Below, piece after piece: positions 51,417 through 60,559 of a stretch of DNA of 64,000 nucleotides. Each line of letters begins with the position of its first letter. The first letter of the stretch is position 1. Under the pieces are notes generated by a model that was not told the DNA's origin, made no database searches, and saw only the letters and a list, made by a program, of their open reading frames with translations. The translations under genes and the position numbers were made by a program. Source of the DNA: Mucilaginibacter geliditolerans (lineage in GTDB: Bacteria; Bacteroidota; Bacteroidia; Sphingobacteriales; Sphingobacteriaceae); contig NZ_JACHBY010000004.1 in the NCBI RefSeq assembly GCF_014200495.1, forward strand, positions 124,001-188,000, in the 5' to 3' direction.

Positions 51417-53585
51417 ATGAAAAGACTTTTAACCATACTGGCTATACTGGCAGGTAATGCCGTATATGCACAAAATATATTCAAAGCCGTTATTAAAGAC
51501 GACGATACCAAGAAACCTTTAACAGGTGCAAGCGCTGTAATTACATCCCTCAAAATTGGCGCTACTGCCGATACAGCCGGAAATATAATGATTAACAATA
51601 TCCCCAATGGCAAGGTTGAGATCACCTTTAGTTTTGTTGGTTATATTTCAAAAGATATGACTATTGATTTCCCAAAAGAGAATGGCGGTAAATCCATTGA
51701 AATTTCACTCGAGCCTTTGGCTGGTGAACTGGCAGAAGTAAGGGTGCAAACCACCAGAACCAATCAAAACCTGAGCGACATACCCACGCGCATTGAAGCC
51801 TTACCACAGGAGGAGCTGGACGAAAAAGGCACCATGCGCCCCGGTGATATTAAAATGCTGCTCGGTGAAACAACCGGCATACAGGTGCAGCAAACATCAG
51901 CTGTTAGCAGTACGGCAAATTATAAAATACAAGGGCTCGACAGCCGATATACCCAGTTATTAAAGGATGGTATGCCGCTATACCAGGGCTTTTCAGGCGG
52001 GCTGAGCTTATTGCAGATATCACCATTGGATTTAAAACAGGTAGAGTTTATCAAGGGATCCGCATCAACCTTATATGGTGGCGGCGCCATAGCCGGCTTG
52101 GTGAACCTCATCAGCAAAACACCTGAGGATAAACCGGAGCTAACGTTATTATTAAATGGTAACTCAGCTAAAGGCACTGATGCCGATGGTTATTATTCAC
52201 AAAAATGGCAGCATATAGGCACAACTATTTTTGGCTCTTATAATTATAACGGCGCATATGCCCCGGCGGGTACCGATTTTACCGCCATACCTAAAACAAA
52301 CCGTTTTACTATAAACCCCAAAGTGTTTTTTTATATAAATGACAAAGATTCGGGTTGGGTAGGCTTGAACGGGACGTACGAAAACCGGTTAGGGGGCGAT
52401 GTGCAGGTAGTTGATGGAAAGCCGGATGACTTGCACCAATATTTCGAACAAAACAAAACTTACCGCTTTTCTACCCAGTTATCCTTCACCCATAAAATTG
52501 ATACATCAAGTCAGATCAATTTTAAGAATACCATTGGTTATTTTGACCGGAGTTTATCAGAACCAGACTATGAGTTTAAGGGCAAACAAACATCGTCATA
52601 CAGTGAAGTAAACTATGTAGAGCATAGTAAGAAATTCAACTGGGTTTTGGGTGCCGATCTGTTAACAGATAATCTTTCTGTACCGCCGCCAATGAGCTAT
52701 TTGAGTTATAGTATTAATACTTTAGGAGGCTTTGTTCAAAATACTTATAAAGCCAGCAGTTTCTTTTCGCTGGAAACTGGTTTAAGGCTGGATTATAATA
52801 CCCCGGCACCTATTAATAAATCCAGCGGTATTTTTCTGCTGCCGCGTATAAATGGTTTGTTTAAATGGGATAAGCATTTTACAAGCAGGGTAGGCGGCGG
52901 ACTGGGGTATAAAATGCCAACCATATTTAGCGATCAGACCGAGGAACAGGGTTTTAGGGATATTCAGCCGGTAAATATAGCCAACTTAAAGGCAGAGCAA
53001 TCATACGGGCTTAATGCTGATGTTAATTATCGCAATGCTATTGGCGATGCGGTGGTGAATATTAACCAGCTATTTTTTTATACTTTGGTTAATGATCCTC
53101 TTTTGCTCGAAAACAATATTTATGCTAATGCCCCGGGACATTTAACAACCAGCGGAGCAGAAACCAACCTTAAATTGTTCATAGATAACTTAGGCATTTA
53201 CCTCGGTTATACTTATACCGATACCAAACGGGATATAAATGGCGTAACTACCGTGCAACCGCTTACACCCAAAAATAGAATAAGTACCGATGTAACCTAC
53301 GAAGTTGAAAACAGTTTCAGGGCAGGGATTGAAGGCTTTTATAACAGTGAACAATTACTGAGCGATGGAACCACCGGGCGATGTTTTTGGACTTTCGGGA
53401 TGCTGGTCCAAAAAATGTGGACACACTTTGATATTTTCATCAATGCTGAAAATCTAACCGACCAACGACAGACACGCTGGGGAAGCATTTATACAGGAAC
53501 AATAACTGATCCTGTTTTTAAGGATATATATGCTCCTTTGGATGGGGCTGTTGTTAATGTTGGGATCAGACTTAAACTTGAATAA
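51417..53585 (+). CDS. TonB-dependent outer-membrane receptor
   Basis: 722-aa receptor. It has a signal peptide (MKRLLTILAILAGNAVYA-Q), then a carboxypeptidase-like beta-sandwich domain (about 20-100) as usual in Bacteroidota, then the plug (about 115-235: LSDIPTRIEALPQEELDEKG, LKDGMPLYQGFSGGLSLLQI, VEFIKGSASTLYGGGAIAGLVNLI in outline) and a 22-strand barrel ending KLE. The substrate cannot be told; a small-ligand importer (metal or cofactor) rather than a SusC-type is suggested by its length. It lies between two copies of family C. Confidence 0.94.
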   Translation: MKRLLTILAILAGNAVYAQNIFKAVIKDDDTKKPLTGASAVITSLKIGATADTAGNIMINNIPNGKVEITFSFVGYISKDMTIDFPKENGGKSIEISLEPLAGELAEVRVQTTRTNQNLSDIPTRIEALPQEELDEKGTMRPGDIKMLLGETTGIQVQQTSAVSSTANYKIQGLDSRYTQLLKDGMPLYQGFSGGLSLLQISPLDLKQVEFIKGSASTLYGGGAIAGLVNLISKTPEDKPELTLLLNGNSAKGTDADGYYSQKWQHIGTTIFGSYNYNGAYAPAGTDFTAIPKTNRFTINPKVFFYINDKDSGWVGLNGTYENRLGGDVQVVDGKPDDLHQYFEQNKTYRFSTQLSFTHKIDTSSQINFKNTIGYFDRSLSEPDYEFKGKQTSSYSEVNYVEHSKKFNWVLGADLLTDNLSVPPPMSYLSYSINTLGGFVQNTYKASSFFSLETGLRLDYNTPAPINKSSGIFLLPRINGLFKWDKHFTSRVGGGLGYKMPTIFSDQTEEQGFRDIQPVNIANLKAEQSYGLNADVNYRNAIGDAVVNINQLFFYTLVNDPLLLENNIYANAPGHLTTSGAETNLKLFIDNLGIYLGYTYTDTKRDINGVTTVQPLTPKNRISTDVTYEVENSFRAGIEGFYNSEQLLSDGTTGRCFWTFGMLVQKMWTHFDIFINAENLTDQRQTRWGSIYTGTITDPVFKDIYAPLDGAVVNVGIRLKLE

Positions 53586-53602
53586 TTCCCTCACCCTCTT
53601 TG

Positions 53603-53739
53603 CGCTCCCGCGAGTTTAGCGTAGCGTAGCTCGTGGGACCAATTGTTCAAGCTTATTAGCTTGATACTGCCTTTTTAAGCTGCAAGCTTTAGCCATGCCA
53701 CACCACGGGTTACGCTGCGCTAAACCCGCGGCAGCAATT
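53603..53739. repeat. Family C 136-bp element, copy 2
   Basis: Same element as at 50131 and in the same orientation, starting GCTCCCGCGAGTTTAGCGTA. The right two thirds, from TTGTTCAAGCTTATTAGCTT onward, are almost unchanged. It begins 18 bp after the receptor stop. The two copies bracket 3.3 kb holding the DUF4242, secreted protein and receptor genes. Confidence 0.75.
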
Positions 53740-53824
53740 GGTAGGTTGGGTGTCGGGGTGAGTCAAACGAAGCGCGTAAAAGATTATCCCAGGTTGCCGT
53801 TTGCTACAAAGAGGGTTAAGCTTC

Positions 53825-54415
53825 CTATTCCGCCACTTTAAACGCACCCACAACCGCGTCCAAACTCCCCCATGCCGGTTGGTCGTATGCCTGCGGCGAA
53901 ATCTCATACAACACCGCTGTATGTTTTATCTTATCAAAATTGCGGATATGCACACGGGCAAAAAAGCTGATAGGCTGCCCGGTTAAAAAATCAAGCGTGG
54001 CAATGGTGCCTTCATAAGTTTGCTGATCGTTGGGCAAAGTGCTAATCTTTTTAACTTCAGCTTTCGTGAAGTTAGTTGGCTGAGGAGCCGTTTTGTTTTT
54101 GAGGTTAGAGATATACAGGCCGTTAAAATATTGGGTTAAATAGCTTGCCAATATATCGCTGTTCAAACTGGGTTTACCGGCAACAAACCAAAGGAATATA
54201 TACGACCAGTATTCGCCGGTTTTACTATCGCCCCAGCCGGGCGTAAAGCGGAGTTCTTCAACACCCCTCAGCGCAATTTTCGGGGCGAAATCAATTGGGA
54301 ACCTTATGGTTTCCGTGCCCCAGTTTTGCGGCAGTGGTAGGGCATATGGGGCTTGCTGGCCGTATCCTGCCTTCATCAAAAAAAGCAGTGCCAATAAAAG
54401 TAAAGGTCGTTTCAT
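53825..54415 (-). CDS. Secreted protein of unknown function
   Basis: 196-aa protein with a signal peptide (MKRPLLLLALLFLMKAGYG-Q). The mature region contains PQNWGTETIRFPIDFAPK and GVEELRFTPGWGDSKTGEYW. No family recognised. It is probably a periplasmic or outer-membrane-associated protein. It is divergent from cdaA; the 164-bp gap between them is AT-rich and probably holds both promoters. Confidence 0.7.
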   Translation of the reverse strand: MKRPLLLLALLFLMKAGYGQQAPYALPLPQNWGTETIRFPIDFAPKIALRGVEELRFTPGWGDSKTGEYWSYIFLWFVAGKPSLNSDILASYLTQYFNGLYISNLKNKTAPQPTNFTKAEVKKISTLPNDQQTYEGTIATLDFLTGQPISFFARVHIRNFDKIKHTAVLYEISPQAYDQPAWGSLDAVVGAFKVAE

Positions 54416-54579
54416 TATCGTACTAAAGATTGTTAGGTGAAGCTACAAAATATTACTGAGCGATATTATTGTCGTGTTGTTAATTTGTGTTAAAGCAATA
54501 TTTGGTCTTATTTTCGTCAAAAATAGGCATGTATATTTTAGAATATTACCGTTTAGCGGGAAAATCATAACTTAGTAAA

Positions 54580-55371
54580 ATGCAATACTTCGATTTTAGC
54601 TTCCTAAAAGTCACGCCCTTAAATATACTGGATATAGTACTGGTAGCTCTTATTATTTACCAGTTATATAACCTTATAAGGGGCACTATTGCAGCCAATA
54701 TATTTATAGGCCTGGCGCTCATATTCGGGTTGTTTTTTGTGGTGAGGGCATTGCATATGCAGTTGCTTACCGCCATACTGGGCAAGTTTGTTGATGTGGG
54801 AATCATTGCCGTTATCATCGTATTTCAGCAGGAGATAAGGCGCTTTTTGTTACTGGTGGGCAAAAATGCATCATTGCAGCGCAATAAGGCCTGGTGGCAG
54901 TATTTTTTTGGCAAAGCCGAAGCAGAAAAGAACAATTACGCACGTATAAAACCCATTATTGATGCCTGCAAAAATTTAAAGCAGAACCGTATTGGCGCGC
55001 TGATTGTATTTGCCAAGTATTATGATGAGCAGTTTTACCAGAACAGCTGCGAGGTAATTGATAGTAAAATATCCAAGCGGCTACTGGAAAGTATATTTCA
55101 AAAAACCAGCCCGCTGCATGATGGGGCTGTTGTGATATCAGAGAATAAGATAAAATCGGCCAGCTGTATTTTGCCACTTACTGAAAAGACCGATCTGCCG
55201 GCGCAATTTGGGTTGAGGCACCGCGCGGGTATTGGCGTTACCGAAGCTAATGAGGCTACAGCCATTATTGTGTCTGAAGAAACTGGCGAGATCTCCTATG
55301 CCAAACAGGGCCGTGTAAAAATGAACATCAGCTTTGCTGAACTGGAAAAATTGCTGAATAAGGATTTTTAA
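54580..55371 (+). CDS. cdaA: Diadenylate cyclase CdaA
   Basis: 263-aa membrane-bound cyclic-di-AMP synthase. Three N-terminal helices (about 17-35, 38-58 and 70-92) precede the DAC domain (about 115-263) with the catalytic DGA (D181-A183, PLHDGAVVIS) and RHR (R213-R215, GLRHRAGIGVTEA) motifs. c-di-AMP controls potassium and osmotic balance. It stands alone, convergent with a small secreted protein gene. The usual Gram-positive partners cdaR and glmM are not here. Confidence 0.96.
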   Translation: MQYFDFSFLKVTPLNILDIVLVALIIYQLYNLIRGTIAANIFIGLALIFGLFFVVRALHMQLLTAILGKFVDVGIIAVIIVFQQEIRRFLLLVGKNASLQRNKAWWQYFFGKAEAEKNNYARIKPIIDACKNLKQNRIGALIVFAKYYDEQFYQNSCEVIDSKISKRLLESIFQKTSPLHDGAVVISENKIKSASCILPLTEKTDLPAQFGLRHRAGIGVTEANEATAIIVSEETGEISYAKQGRVKMNISFAELEKLLNKDF

Positions 55372-55381
55372 CAGGATCGCA

Positions 55382-55747
55382 TCACGGTGTTACAACCGGC
55401 GACTTATCTGCATCAGTGATAAGCCTCACCTTTTCAACAAGCATAGTATATTTTACGCCAGGTTCACCAGGTACAACTATCGGCATGCGGTCAACATTGG
55501 ATGTATTAACTGTTGGCATGCGGTCATAAACAATCACCACGTTATCGCCCAAATTCATAAACTGTGTTTTACTTAGGGAATCAAGCTTAGGTTGATGCAT
55601 GGGGCTTAGCAAAGGTGCATTATCAGGTTTCAAATAATTATTCAAGCCGCCCGATAATGGAGCAAGCGGTTTAACCTGTACTAATTGCTGCGCTTTTACC
55701 TGATGAAAAGCCGCAGCCAGCAGCATAATCACGATGATTTTTTTCAT
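55382..55747 (-). CDS. Secreted protein of unknown function
   Basis: 121-aa protein with a signal peptide (MKKIIVIMLLAAAFHQVKAQ) followed by a Pro/Ser-rich region containing NVVIVYDRMPTVNTS and VDRMPIVVPGEPG. The RMP motif is repeated. No family recognised. It is convergent with cdaA (10 bp apart at the stops). Confidence 0.65.
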   Translation of the reverse strand: MKKIIVIMLLAAAFHQVKAQQLVQVKPLAPLSGGLNNYLKPDNAPLLSPMHQPKLDSLSKTQFMNLGDNVVIVYDRMPTVNTSNVDRMPIVVPGEPGVKYTMLVEKVRLITDADKSPVVTP

Positions 55748-55812
55748 AACCGTTTAATTATAAACACTAAATTAAACAATGGCGGCAAATAAAAGTGTTA
55801 AATCAGGTTAAT

Positions 55813-55854
55813 TTTTACAAAAAGAAAAGCCAGCATGTTATACATGCTGGCTTT
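55813..55854 (-). terminator. Rho-independent terminator of the bacilliredoxin gene
   Basis: AAAGCCAGCATGT and ACATGCTGGCTTT (55826-55838 and 55842-55854) pair perfectly with a 3-nt loop; on the minus strand a TTTTCTTTTTG tract follows. Distance to the bacilliredoxin stop is 43 bp. Confidence 0.85.
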
Positions 55855-55897
55855 GGATATTTTAACAGATCTGGGTTTTTAAACCGCTGATCGCTAA

Positions 55898-56308
55898 TTA
55901 GCAATATTGTTCGAAAGCACCGATCAGGTTATCGGCAATCATTTGTGCCGGGCGGCCTTCAATCTGGTGGCGCTCAATAATGTGAACCAATTTACCATCT
56001 TTAAACAATGCCATAGCAGGTGATGACGGTGGATAAGGCAACATATAAGCACGTGCAGTATTAACGGCATCAGCTTCCATGCCTGCAAATACGGTTACCA
56101 GTTTATCAGGATGTTTAGCGCTTTGTGCAGCCATTTTTGCAGCAGGGCGTGCGTTAGCAGCAGCGCAACCACATACAGAATTTACCATTACAAACACAGT
56201 GCCTTCGCTTTCAATAGCCTTTTTTACAGCATCGGCATCTTTCAGCTCTTCAAAACCAACATTGGTTAATTCAGCCCGCATGGGGGCAACTAAATATTCT
56301 GGGTACAT
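55898..56308 (-). CDS. BrxA/BrxB-family bacilliredoxin
   Basis: 136-aa bacilliredoxin of the DUF1094 type with thioredoxin-like fold. The Cys-Gly-Cys motif is in VMVNSVCGCAAANARPA. In Firmicutes such proteins remove bacillithiol from proteins; Bacteroidota often have related thiols, so a similar role is plausible. The start was set at MYPEYLVAPMRAEL, the family N terminus; a longer frame begins 12 codons earlier. It has a strong terminator downstream. Confidence 0.9.
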   Translation of the reverse strand: MYPEYLVAPMRAELTNVGFEELKDADAVKKAIESEGTVFVMVNSVCGCAAANARPAAKMAAQSAKHPDKLVTVFAGMEADAVNTARAYMLPYPPSSPAMALFKDGKLVHIIERHQIEGRPAQMIADNLIGAFEQYC

Positions 56309-56549
56309 AAATTTCTTATTAAAATTTGTTTGCAAAAATAACAAATGATTAGCAGTTAACGTTCAATTTTCAGAATAATAACAATTTGCTGACGCAAGCA
56401 TATCCTTAGGTTAAACCATTTAGTTTAAATTATTAACGGGGAGGGCAAACTTTAAGTTCGTTTTAGGCGTACAAGGGTGCTGCTGAGGCAGATTCGGTGT
56501 TTTTTTTAACTATTAAATGTTTATATTGCAATCCCTAATTTTTATTTAA

Positions 56550-57416
56550 ATGAAATTTAAGCCATCTGAGATTAGCACAGTAATCATTGTTGACAAGAAA
56601 CGGGGCGGCACGAAAACATTACAAGTAAAAACAAAACACATTAGTCGCCTTAAACATTATGGAGCGGGTATACTGGCTATCATCATAGCCCTGTCAGGCA
56701 CTATTTTTTACCTGAGATCAGAAAATCAAAAGCAGGAACAGGAAACACAGCAACTCATGGCACAGGTAACCAAGCTAAAAGGCCAGATACCTCCCCCGGT
56801 TGCTCCGGTAAAACAAACAAATACAGCCCAAACCTATATACAGGCTATTGAAGTCAAGCTCCAGACTATAAATTCATACCTTAAAAAACGCGGCCTGAAA
56901 GGCTTTTCAACCAAAGACATTGGCGGTAACGGCAACGCCGAAGAAAGCAAGCTTACTGACGATGAAAAATATTCATTGTATGATGAGTACCTAGACCGCT
57001 TATTGCATGCCGTAGCCTTTACCCCTATGGGTTACCCGCGTATAAGCTCTTTAACATCTATTTTTGGCTACAGGAGCGATCCTTTTGATTCTGATCATGC
57101 TGAGTTTCACCCAGGCATTGATTTTAAGGGCGAAAAAGGCGATGAGGCCAAATGTACGGCTAATGGCAGGGTTGAATCTGCCGGCTGGTATGGCGGTTAT
57201 GGCAACTGTGTGCGTATAATGCATGCCAATAATATTGAAACTTTATATGGTCACCTGTCGCGTATTACCGTAAAGGTAGGGCAGGAAGTAACCGCAGGGC
57301 AAAAAATTGGCGAAGTAGGCTCAACAGGCCGCTCAACCGGTACCCACCTGCATTACGAGATACGCAAAAACGGTAAGCCGGTTAACCCGGTTAGTTATTT
57401 GTCCCTTAATAATTAA
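56550..57416 (+). CDS. M23 peptidase with single membrane anchor, next to bactofilin
   Basis: 288-aa protein. One N-terminal membrane helix (about 38-55), a coiled coil (about 58-80), a linker and a C-terminal M23 domain (about 155-288) with H187 and D191 in FHPGIDF, H235 in YGHLS and H266/H268 in THLHYE. It is a probable peptidoglycan endopeptidase. 24 bp separate it from the bactofilin gene. In other bacteria such a bactofilin-M23 pair shapes the cell by placing wall hydrolysis; the partnership here is inferred from adjacency. Confidence 0.93.
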   Translation: MKFKPSEISTVIIVDKKRGGTKTLQVKTKHISRLKHYGAGILAIIIALSGTIFYLRSENQKQEQETQQLMAQVTKLKGQIPPPVAPVKQTNTAQTYIQAIEVKLQTINSYLKKRGLKGFSTKDIGGNGNAEESKLTDDEKYSLYDEYLDRLLHAVAFTPMGYPRISSLTSIFGYRSDPFDSDHAEFHPGIDFKGEKGDEAKCTANGRVESAGWYGGYGNCVRIMHANNIETLYGHLSRITVKVGQEVTAGQKIGEVGSTGRSTGTHLHYEIRKNGKPVNPVSYLSLNN

Positions 57417-57440
57417 TAACCCTTAAAACCCCAATATTAT

Positions 57441-57869
57441 ATGTCAATCTTTTCAAAAAAAGATAAAGTTTCTCTTGATATGCAATCCATATCAACGCTG
57501 ATTAGCGAAGGCTGTATTTTTGACGGCAACCTTAAAGCCCCAGCCTATGCCCGTATTGACGGACAAATAACCGGAGACGTAATGGTTGATGAAGGATTAA
57601 TAATAGGTGAAAAAGGATCGATACAAGGAAATGTTATTACCAAGGAGATGGTTGTTTATGGTTCCGTTAATGGCAACCTGCAGGTAAACTCGCTCGAGAT
57701 AAAAGCATCGGGCAAAATTAGCGGCGAAATACGGACCCAAACCCTTGAGGTTGAAAATGGCGCCGTTTACAACGGAAGCCTGTCAATGACACAAAACAAC
57801 AAACTTGCCCAAAGCAACCAAACCGCTGCCAGCACAAAGGTTAAACCTAAGCTGATAGAGGTAGGTTAG
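57441..57869 (+). CDS. Bactofilin
   Basis: 142-aa polymer-forming cytoskeletal protein. The central bactofilin domain (about 18-115) is a right-handed beta-helix, seen as short G-x-I/V strands: STLISEGCIFDGNLKAPAYA, RIDGQITGDVMVDEG, GSIQGNVITKEMVVYGSVNG and KISGEIRTQTLEVENGA. The tails are polar. It is expected to form filaments under the inner membrane and to recruit the M23 enzyme encoded just upstream. Confidence 0.94.
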   Translation: MSIFSKKDKVSLDMQSISTLISEGCIFDGNLKAPAYARIDGQITGDVMVDEGLIIGEKGSIQGNVITKEMVVYGSVNGNLQVNSLEIKASGKISGEIRTQTLEVENGAVYNGSLSMTQNNKLAQSNQTAASTKVKPKLIEVG

Positions 57870-58035
57870 TTAGCAGTTTTCAGTGGGCGGTTCGCAGTGG
57901 GCGGTTCGCAGTTGGCTGTGGGCAGTTAGCAGCAAGCAGTTTGCAGTGAGCGGTTAAAACCATACTGTAAACTGCCTGCTCATAACGGTTAGCCATAAAA
58001 TCAAACTGCAAACCGCCCACTGAAAACTGCAAACT
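57870..58035. repeat. Class D word hairpin (GCAGTTNGCAGT word)
   Basis: Left half TAGCAGTTTTCAGTGGGCGG then TTCGCAGTGGGCGGTTCGCA and further; right half CAAACTGCAAACCGCCCACT then GAAAACTGCAAACT. The words GCAGTT/GGCGGTT alternate at about 7 nt. It fills the gap between bactofilin and the convergent small membrane protein gene. It could be a bidirectional terminator. Confidence 0.65.
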
Positions 58036-58330
58036 ATTCTCCCGGTTTAAAAATACCGTCTTTAATATCAATTAATAGCACTGAGATTACGCTTATACCA
58101 GCCGCGGTGCCAATGGTGAGCAGCCAATCGGTAAAGGATAGCCTGAAAAACAACAAATAAATAATGCTGCCGTAATAGGGTGTCATACATATAGGGCAGC
58201 CATATATTGGCTTATATAAATGCCCTTCGGGTTTAAGTATCTTTTTAAATCCTTCAAATATCATTCCCTTCCATGTACAGGCATGAATAAATAAAACGAT
58301 CATGGCTATTATAAACGCGTGGGTGATCAT
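58034..58330 (-). CDS. Small membrane protein with CPIC motif
   Basis: 98-aa protein with two or three helices (about 3-20, 52-68 and 72-92). A YGCPICMTPYYGS segment lies between the first two. I recognise no family with certainty; similar short proteins (DUF1360-like) exist in phages and bacteria. It is convergent with bactofilin and overlaps the end of the class D hairpin by two bases. Confidence 0.65.
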   Translation of the reverse strand: MITHAFIIAMIVLFIHACTWKGMIFEGFKKILKPEGHLYKPIYGCPICMTPYYGSIIYLLFFRLSFTDWLLTIGTAAGISVISVLLIDIKDGIFKPGE

Positions 58331-58594
58331 GAGGGTGCTTGTTATGTGGTTCGCAATCTGTTAAAGCTCAATAGGGAGAATGGTTTTCCGGAAAAAAGGT
58401 TTTGATTTTTGTTTAACACGTCCTGTTTAACGCTGTTGCATATACTGCAATTGCTTATCAATCCTTTTAATTATATTTACAAAAACCAATAGCAGCAATT
58501 TGTCATTATGTCATTAACCCGCGCGTTTTGTAACAACGGTATATGATTTGTACTCTAATTTTAAATCAACAATAAAAATCAATTTTAAAAAAAG

Positions 58595-59173
58595 ATGAAA
58601 AAGCTATTCACAGCAATATTAGTATTAGTGGCGGTTATAAATTTAAGTTCATGCAGTTATAACAGCATGGTGCAAATGGATGAAGACGTTAAAGCCAAAT
58701 GGGGCGCAGTTGAGAGCCAGTACCAACGCCGTGCCGATTTGATACCAAACCTGGTTGCTACTGTAAAAGGTGTGGCCAATTTTGAAAAAAGCACTTTGGT
58801 TGATGTAACCGAGGCTCGCGCAAAAGCTACCTCCATACAAGTTGACCCTACTAAACTTACACCTGAAACTATTCAAAAATTCCAGGCTGCGCAAGGCCAG
58901 TTAAGCACCGCTTTAGGCAGGTTGTTGGTAGCATCAGAAAACTATCCGGAATTAAAGGCTAATCAAAACTTCACCGCTTTGCAGGCACAGTTGGAAGGCA
59001 CTGAAAATCGCATTAACGTGGCCCGTTTAGATTTTAACTCATCGGTACAGGCTTATAACAGCAAGATCCGGTCGTTCCCTGCAAACATAACCGCTAAAAT
59101 GTTCGGCTTTACCGAAAAAGGTTATTTCCAGGCTGAAGCAGGCGCCAATAAAGTACCTACTGTGCAGTTTTAA
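58595..59173 (+). CDS. lemA: LemA family protein
   Basis: 192-aa LemA protein with a lipoprotein-like N terminus (VINLSSCSYNS) and a helical body. Signatures: YNSMVQMDEDVKAKWGAVES, QYQRRADLIPNLVATVKG, RLLVASENYPELKANQNF and VQAYNSKIRSFPANITAKMFGF (in outline). Function unclear; a membrane-stress or secretion role has been proposed. It heads the lemA-TPM-TPM cluster found widely in bacteria. Confidence 0.93.
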   Translation: MKKLFTAILVLVAVINLSSCSYNSMVQMDEDVKAKWGAVESQYQRRADLIPNLVATVKGVANFEKSTLVDVTEARAKATSIQVDPTKLTPETIQKFQAAQGQLSTALGRLLVASENYPELKANQNFTALQAQLEGTENRINVARLDFNSSVQAYNSKIRSFPANITAKMFGFTEKGYFQAEAGANKVPTVQF

Positions 59174-59180
59174 GTTAGTT

Positions 59181-59275
59181 AATTAGAGACTGGAGATAAG
59201 AGATTAGTTAAGGAATCTTTGTTCTCCAGTCTTTATCATATTCCTAATCTCCGATTAACAAATCTCTAATCACTA
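59181..59275. repeat. Class D word hairpin (AATCTCTAAT word)
   Basis: Left arm AATTAGAGACTGGAGATAAG then AGATTAGTTAAGGAAT; right arm TTCCTAATCTCCGATTAACA then AATCTCTAATCAC, with TTCTCCAGTCTTTATC in between also pairing to the left arm. It fills the gap lemA-TPM, all plus strand. Confidence 0.6.
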
Positions 59276-59278
59276 GCC

Positions 59279-59713
59279 ATGGCAATATTTAACGAAGAAG
59301 AGCAACAGCGCATACGTACAGCCATTGAGGATGCTGAGAAGCATACATCGGGGCAGATACGTGTTTGCATTGAGAAAACCTGCAGCGAGAACGTGCTTGA
59401 CCGTGCGGCAAAATACTTTCATAAGCTGGAGATGCACCAAACCAAGCACCGCAACGGTGTACTGGTTTATTTAGCAACTGTCGACCGTAAATTTGCTATC
59501 ATTGGCGATGCCGGGATCAATAAAGTAGTGCCTGCTGATTTTTGGGATAGCACCAAAGAGGATATGCTGCAGCATTTTAAGCTGGGCAACCTGGTTGAAG
59601 GTATTGTAACTGGTTTAGCCATAGCTGGTGAGCAATTACAAAAGTACTTTCCGCATAATGCTGATGATAATAACGAATTACCCGATGATATTGCCTTTAT
59701 GGATGGCGAATAA
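59279..59713 (+). CDS. TPM-domain protein without signal peptide
   Basis: 144-aa TPM (TLP18.3/Psb32/MOLO-1) domain protein. Features: EQQRIRTAIEDAEKHTSGQI, RVCIEKTC, GVLVYLATVDRKFAIIGDAGI and VEGIVTGLAIAGEQLQKYF. The phosphatase activity reported for plant TPM proteins may not apply. It sits between lemA and a longer, exported TPM protein gene. No signal peptide, so this copy is probably cytoplasmic or at the inner face. Confidence 0.88.
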   Translation: MAIFNEEEQQRIRTAIEDAEKHTSGQIRVCIEKTCSENVLDRAAKYFHKLEMHQTKHRNGVLVYLATVDRKFAIIGDAGINKVVPADFWDSTKEDMLQHFKLGNLVEGIVTGLAIAGEQLQKYFPHNADDNNELPDDIAFMDGE

Positions 59714-59753
59714 CCCAATCTTTTGTAACAGGAGGGTTTAAATTATTACGATT

Positions 59754-60554
59754 ATGTTTAAGAAACTTACATTATTATTCGTTTTCCTGGTAGGTACGCT
59801 TGCGGCGTTTTCGCAAACTTATCCGCCAAAATCAAATACGCTGGTAACGGATTATACCAATACGCTGTCAGAAGGCGATAAGCAGCAGCTGGAAAGCAAA
59901 CTGGTGGCCTTTGATGATTCTTCATCAACCCAGATAGCGGTTGTACTTATAAAATCAGTGGGCGATTATGATATTTCAGAATATGCCGTTGGCCTGGGCC
60001 GTAACTGGGGTATAGGTCAGAAGGGCAAGAACAATGGCCTGTTGATATTAGTTGCTGTAGACGATCATAAAGTGACCATACAAACGGGCTATGGCCTTGA
60101 GGGAGCCGTTCCCGACGCTATTACAAGCCAGATCATTGAAAATGATATAAAGCCCCATTTCAGACACAACGATTACTACGGCGGCCTTGATGCGGCTACC
60201 AGCGACATTATAAAATACTCCAAAGGAGAATACAAGGCCGATAAAAAAGCAAGACACCAGGATAATGGCGGCGGTGGCGGCATCATTATCTTTATCATCA
60301 TTATAGTTGTTATCCTCATCGTTGTATTCCGCGGTCGTGGCGGCGGCGGTGGCGGACAGATCATTGGCGGCCGTGGCGGCGCAAGCCCCTTCTGGTGGTT
60401 CCTGGCCGGTGATATACTGGGCAGCAGCGGTCGTGGTGGTGGCGGCTGGGGCGGCGGCGGCGGCTTCGGAGGAGGTGACTCCGGCGGCGGCGGTGGTTTC
60501 GGCGGCTTTGGCGGCGGCAGCTTCGGCGGCGGCGGAAGTAGCGGAAGCTGGTAG
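59754..60554 (+). CDS. TPM-domain membrane protein with Gly-rich tail
   Basis: 266-aa YgcG-type protein. It has a signal peptide (MFKKLTLLFVFLVGTLAAFS), a TPM domain (about 25-155: LVTDYTNTLSEGDKQQLESK, GLLILVAVDDHKVTIQTGYG, VPDAITSQIIENDIKPHF), one membrane helix (about 178-196) and a Gly/Ser-rich tail with FGGGSFGGGGSSGSW at the end. The last 80 residues are low-complexity, and GC is high there. It is the third gene of the lemA-TPM-TPM set. Confidence 0.92.
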   Translation: MFKKLTLLFVFLVGTLAAFSQTYPPKSNTLVTDYTNTLSEGDKQQLESKLVAFDDSSSTQIAVVLIKSVGDYDISEYAVGLGRNWGIGQKGKNNGLLILVAVDDHKVTIQTGYGLEGAVPDAITSQIIENDIKPHFRHNDYYGGLDAATSDIIKYSKGEYKADKKARHQDNGGGGGIIIFIIIIVVILIVVFRGRGGGGGGQIIGGRGGASPFWWFLAGDILGSSGRGGGGWGGGGGFGGGDSGGGGGFGGFGGGSFGGGGSSGSW

Positions 60555-60559
60555 CGAAT

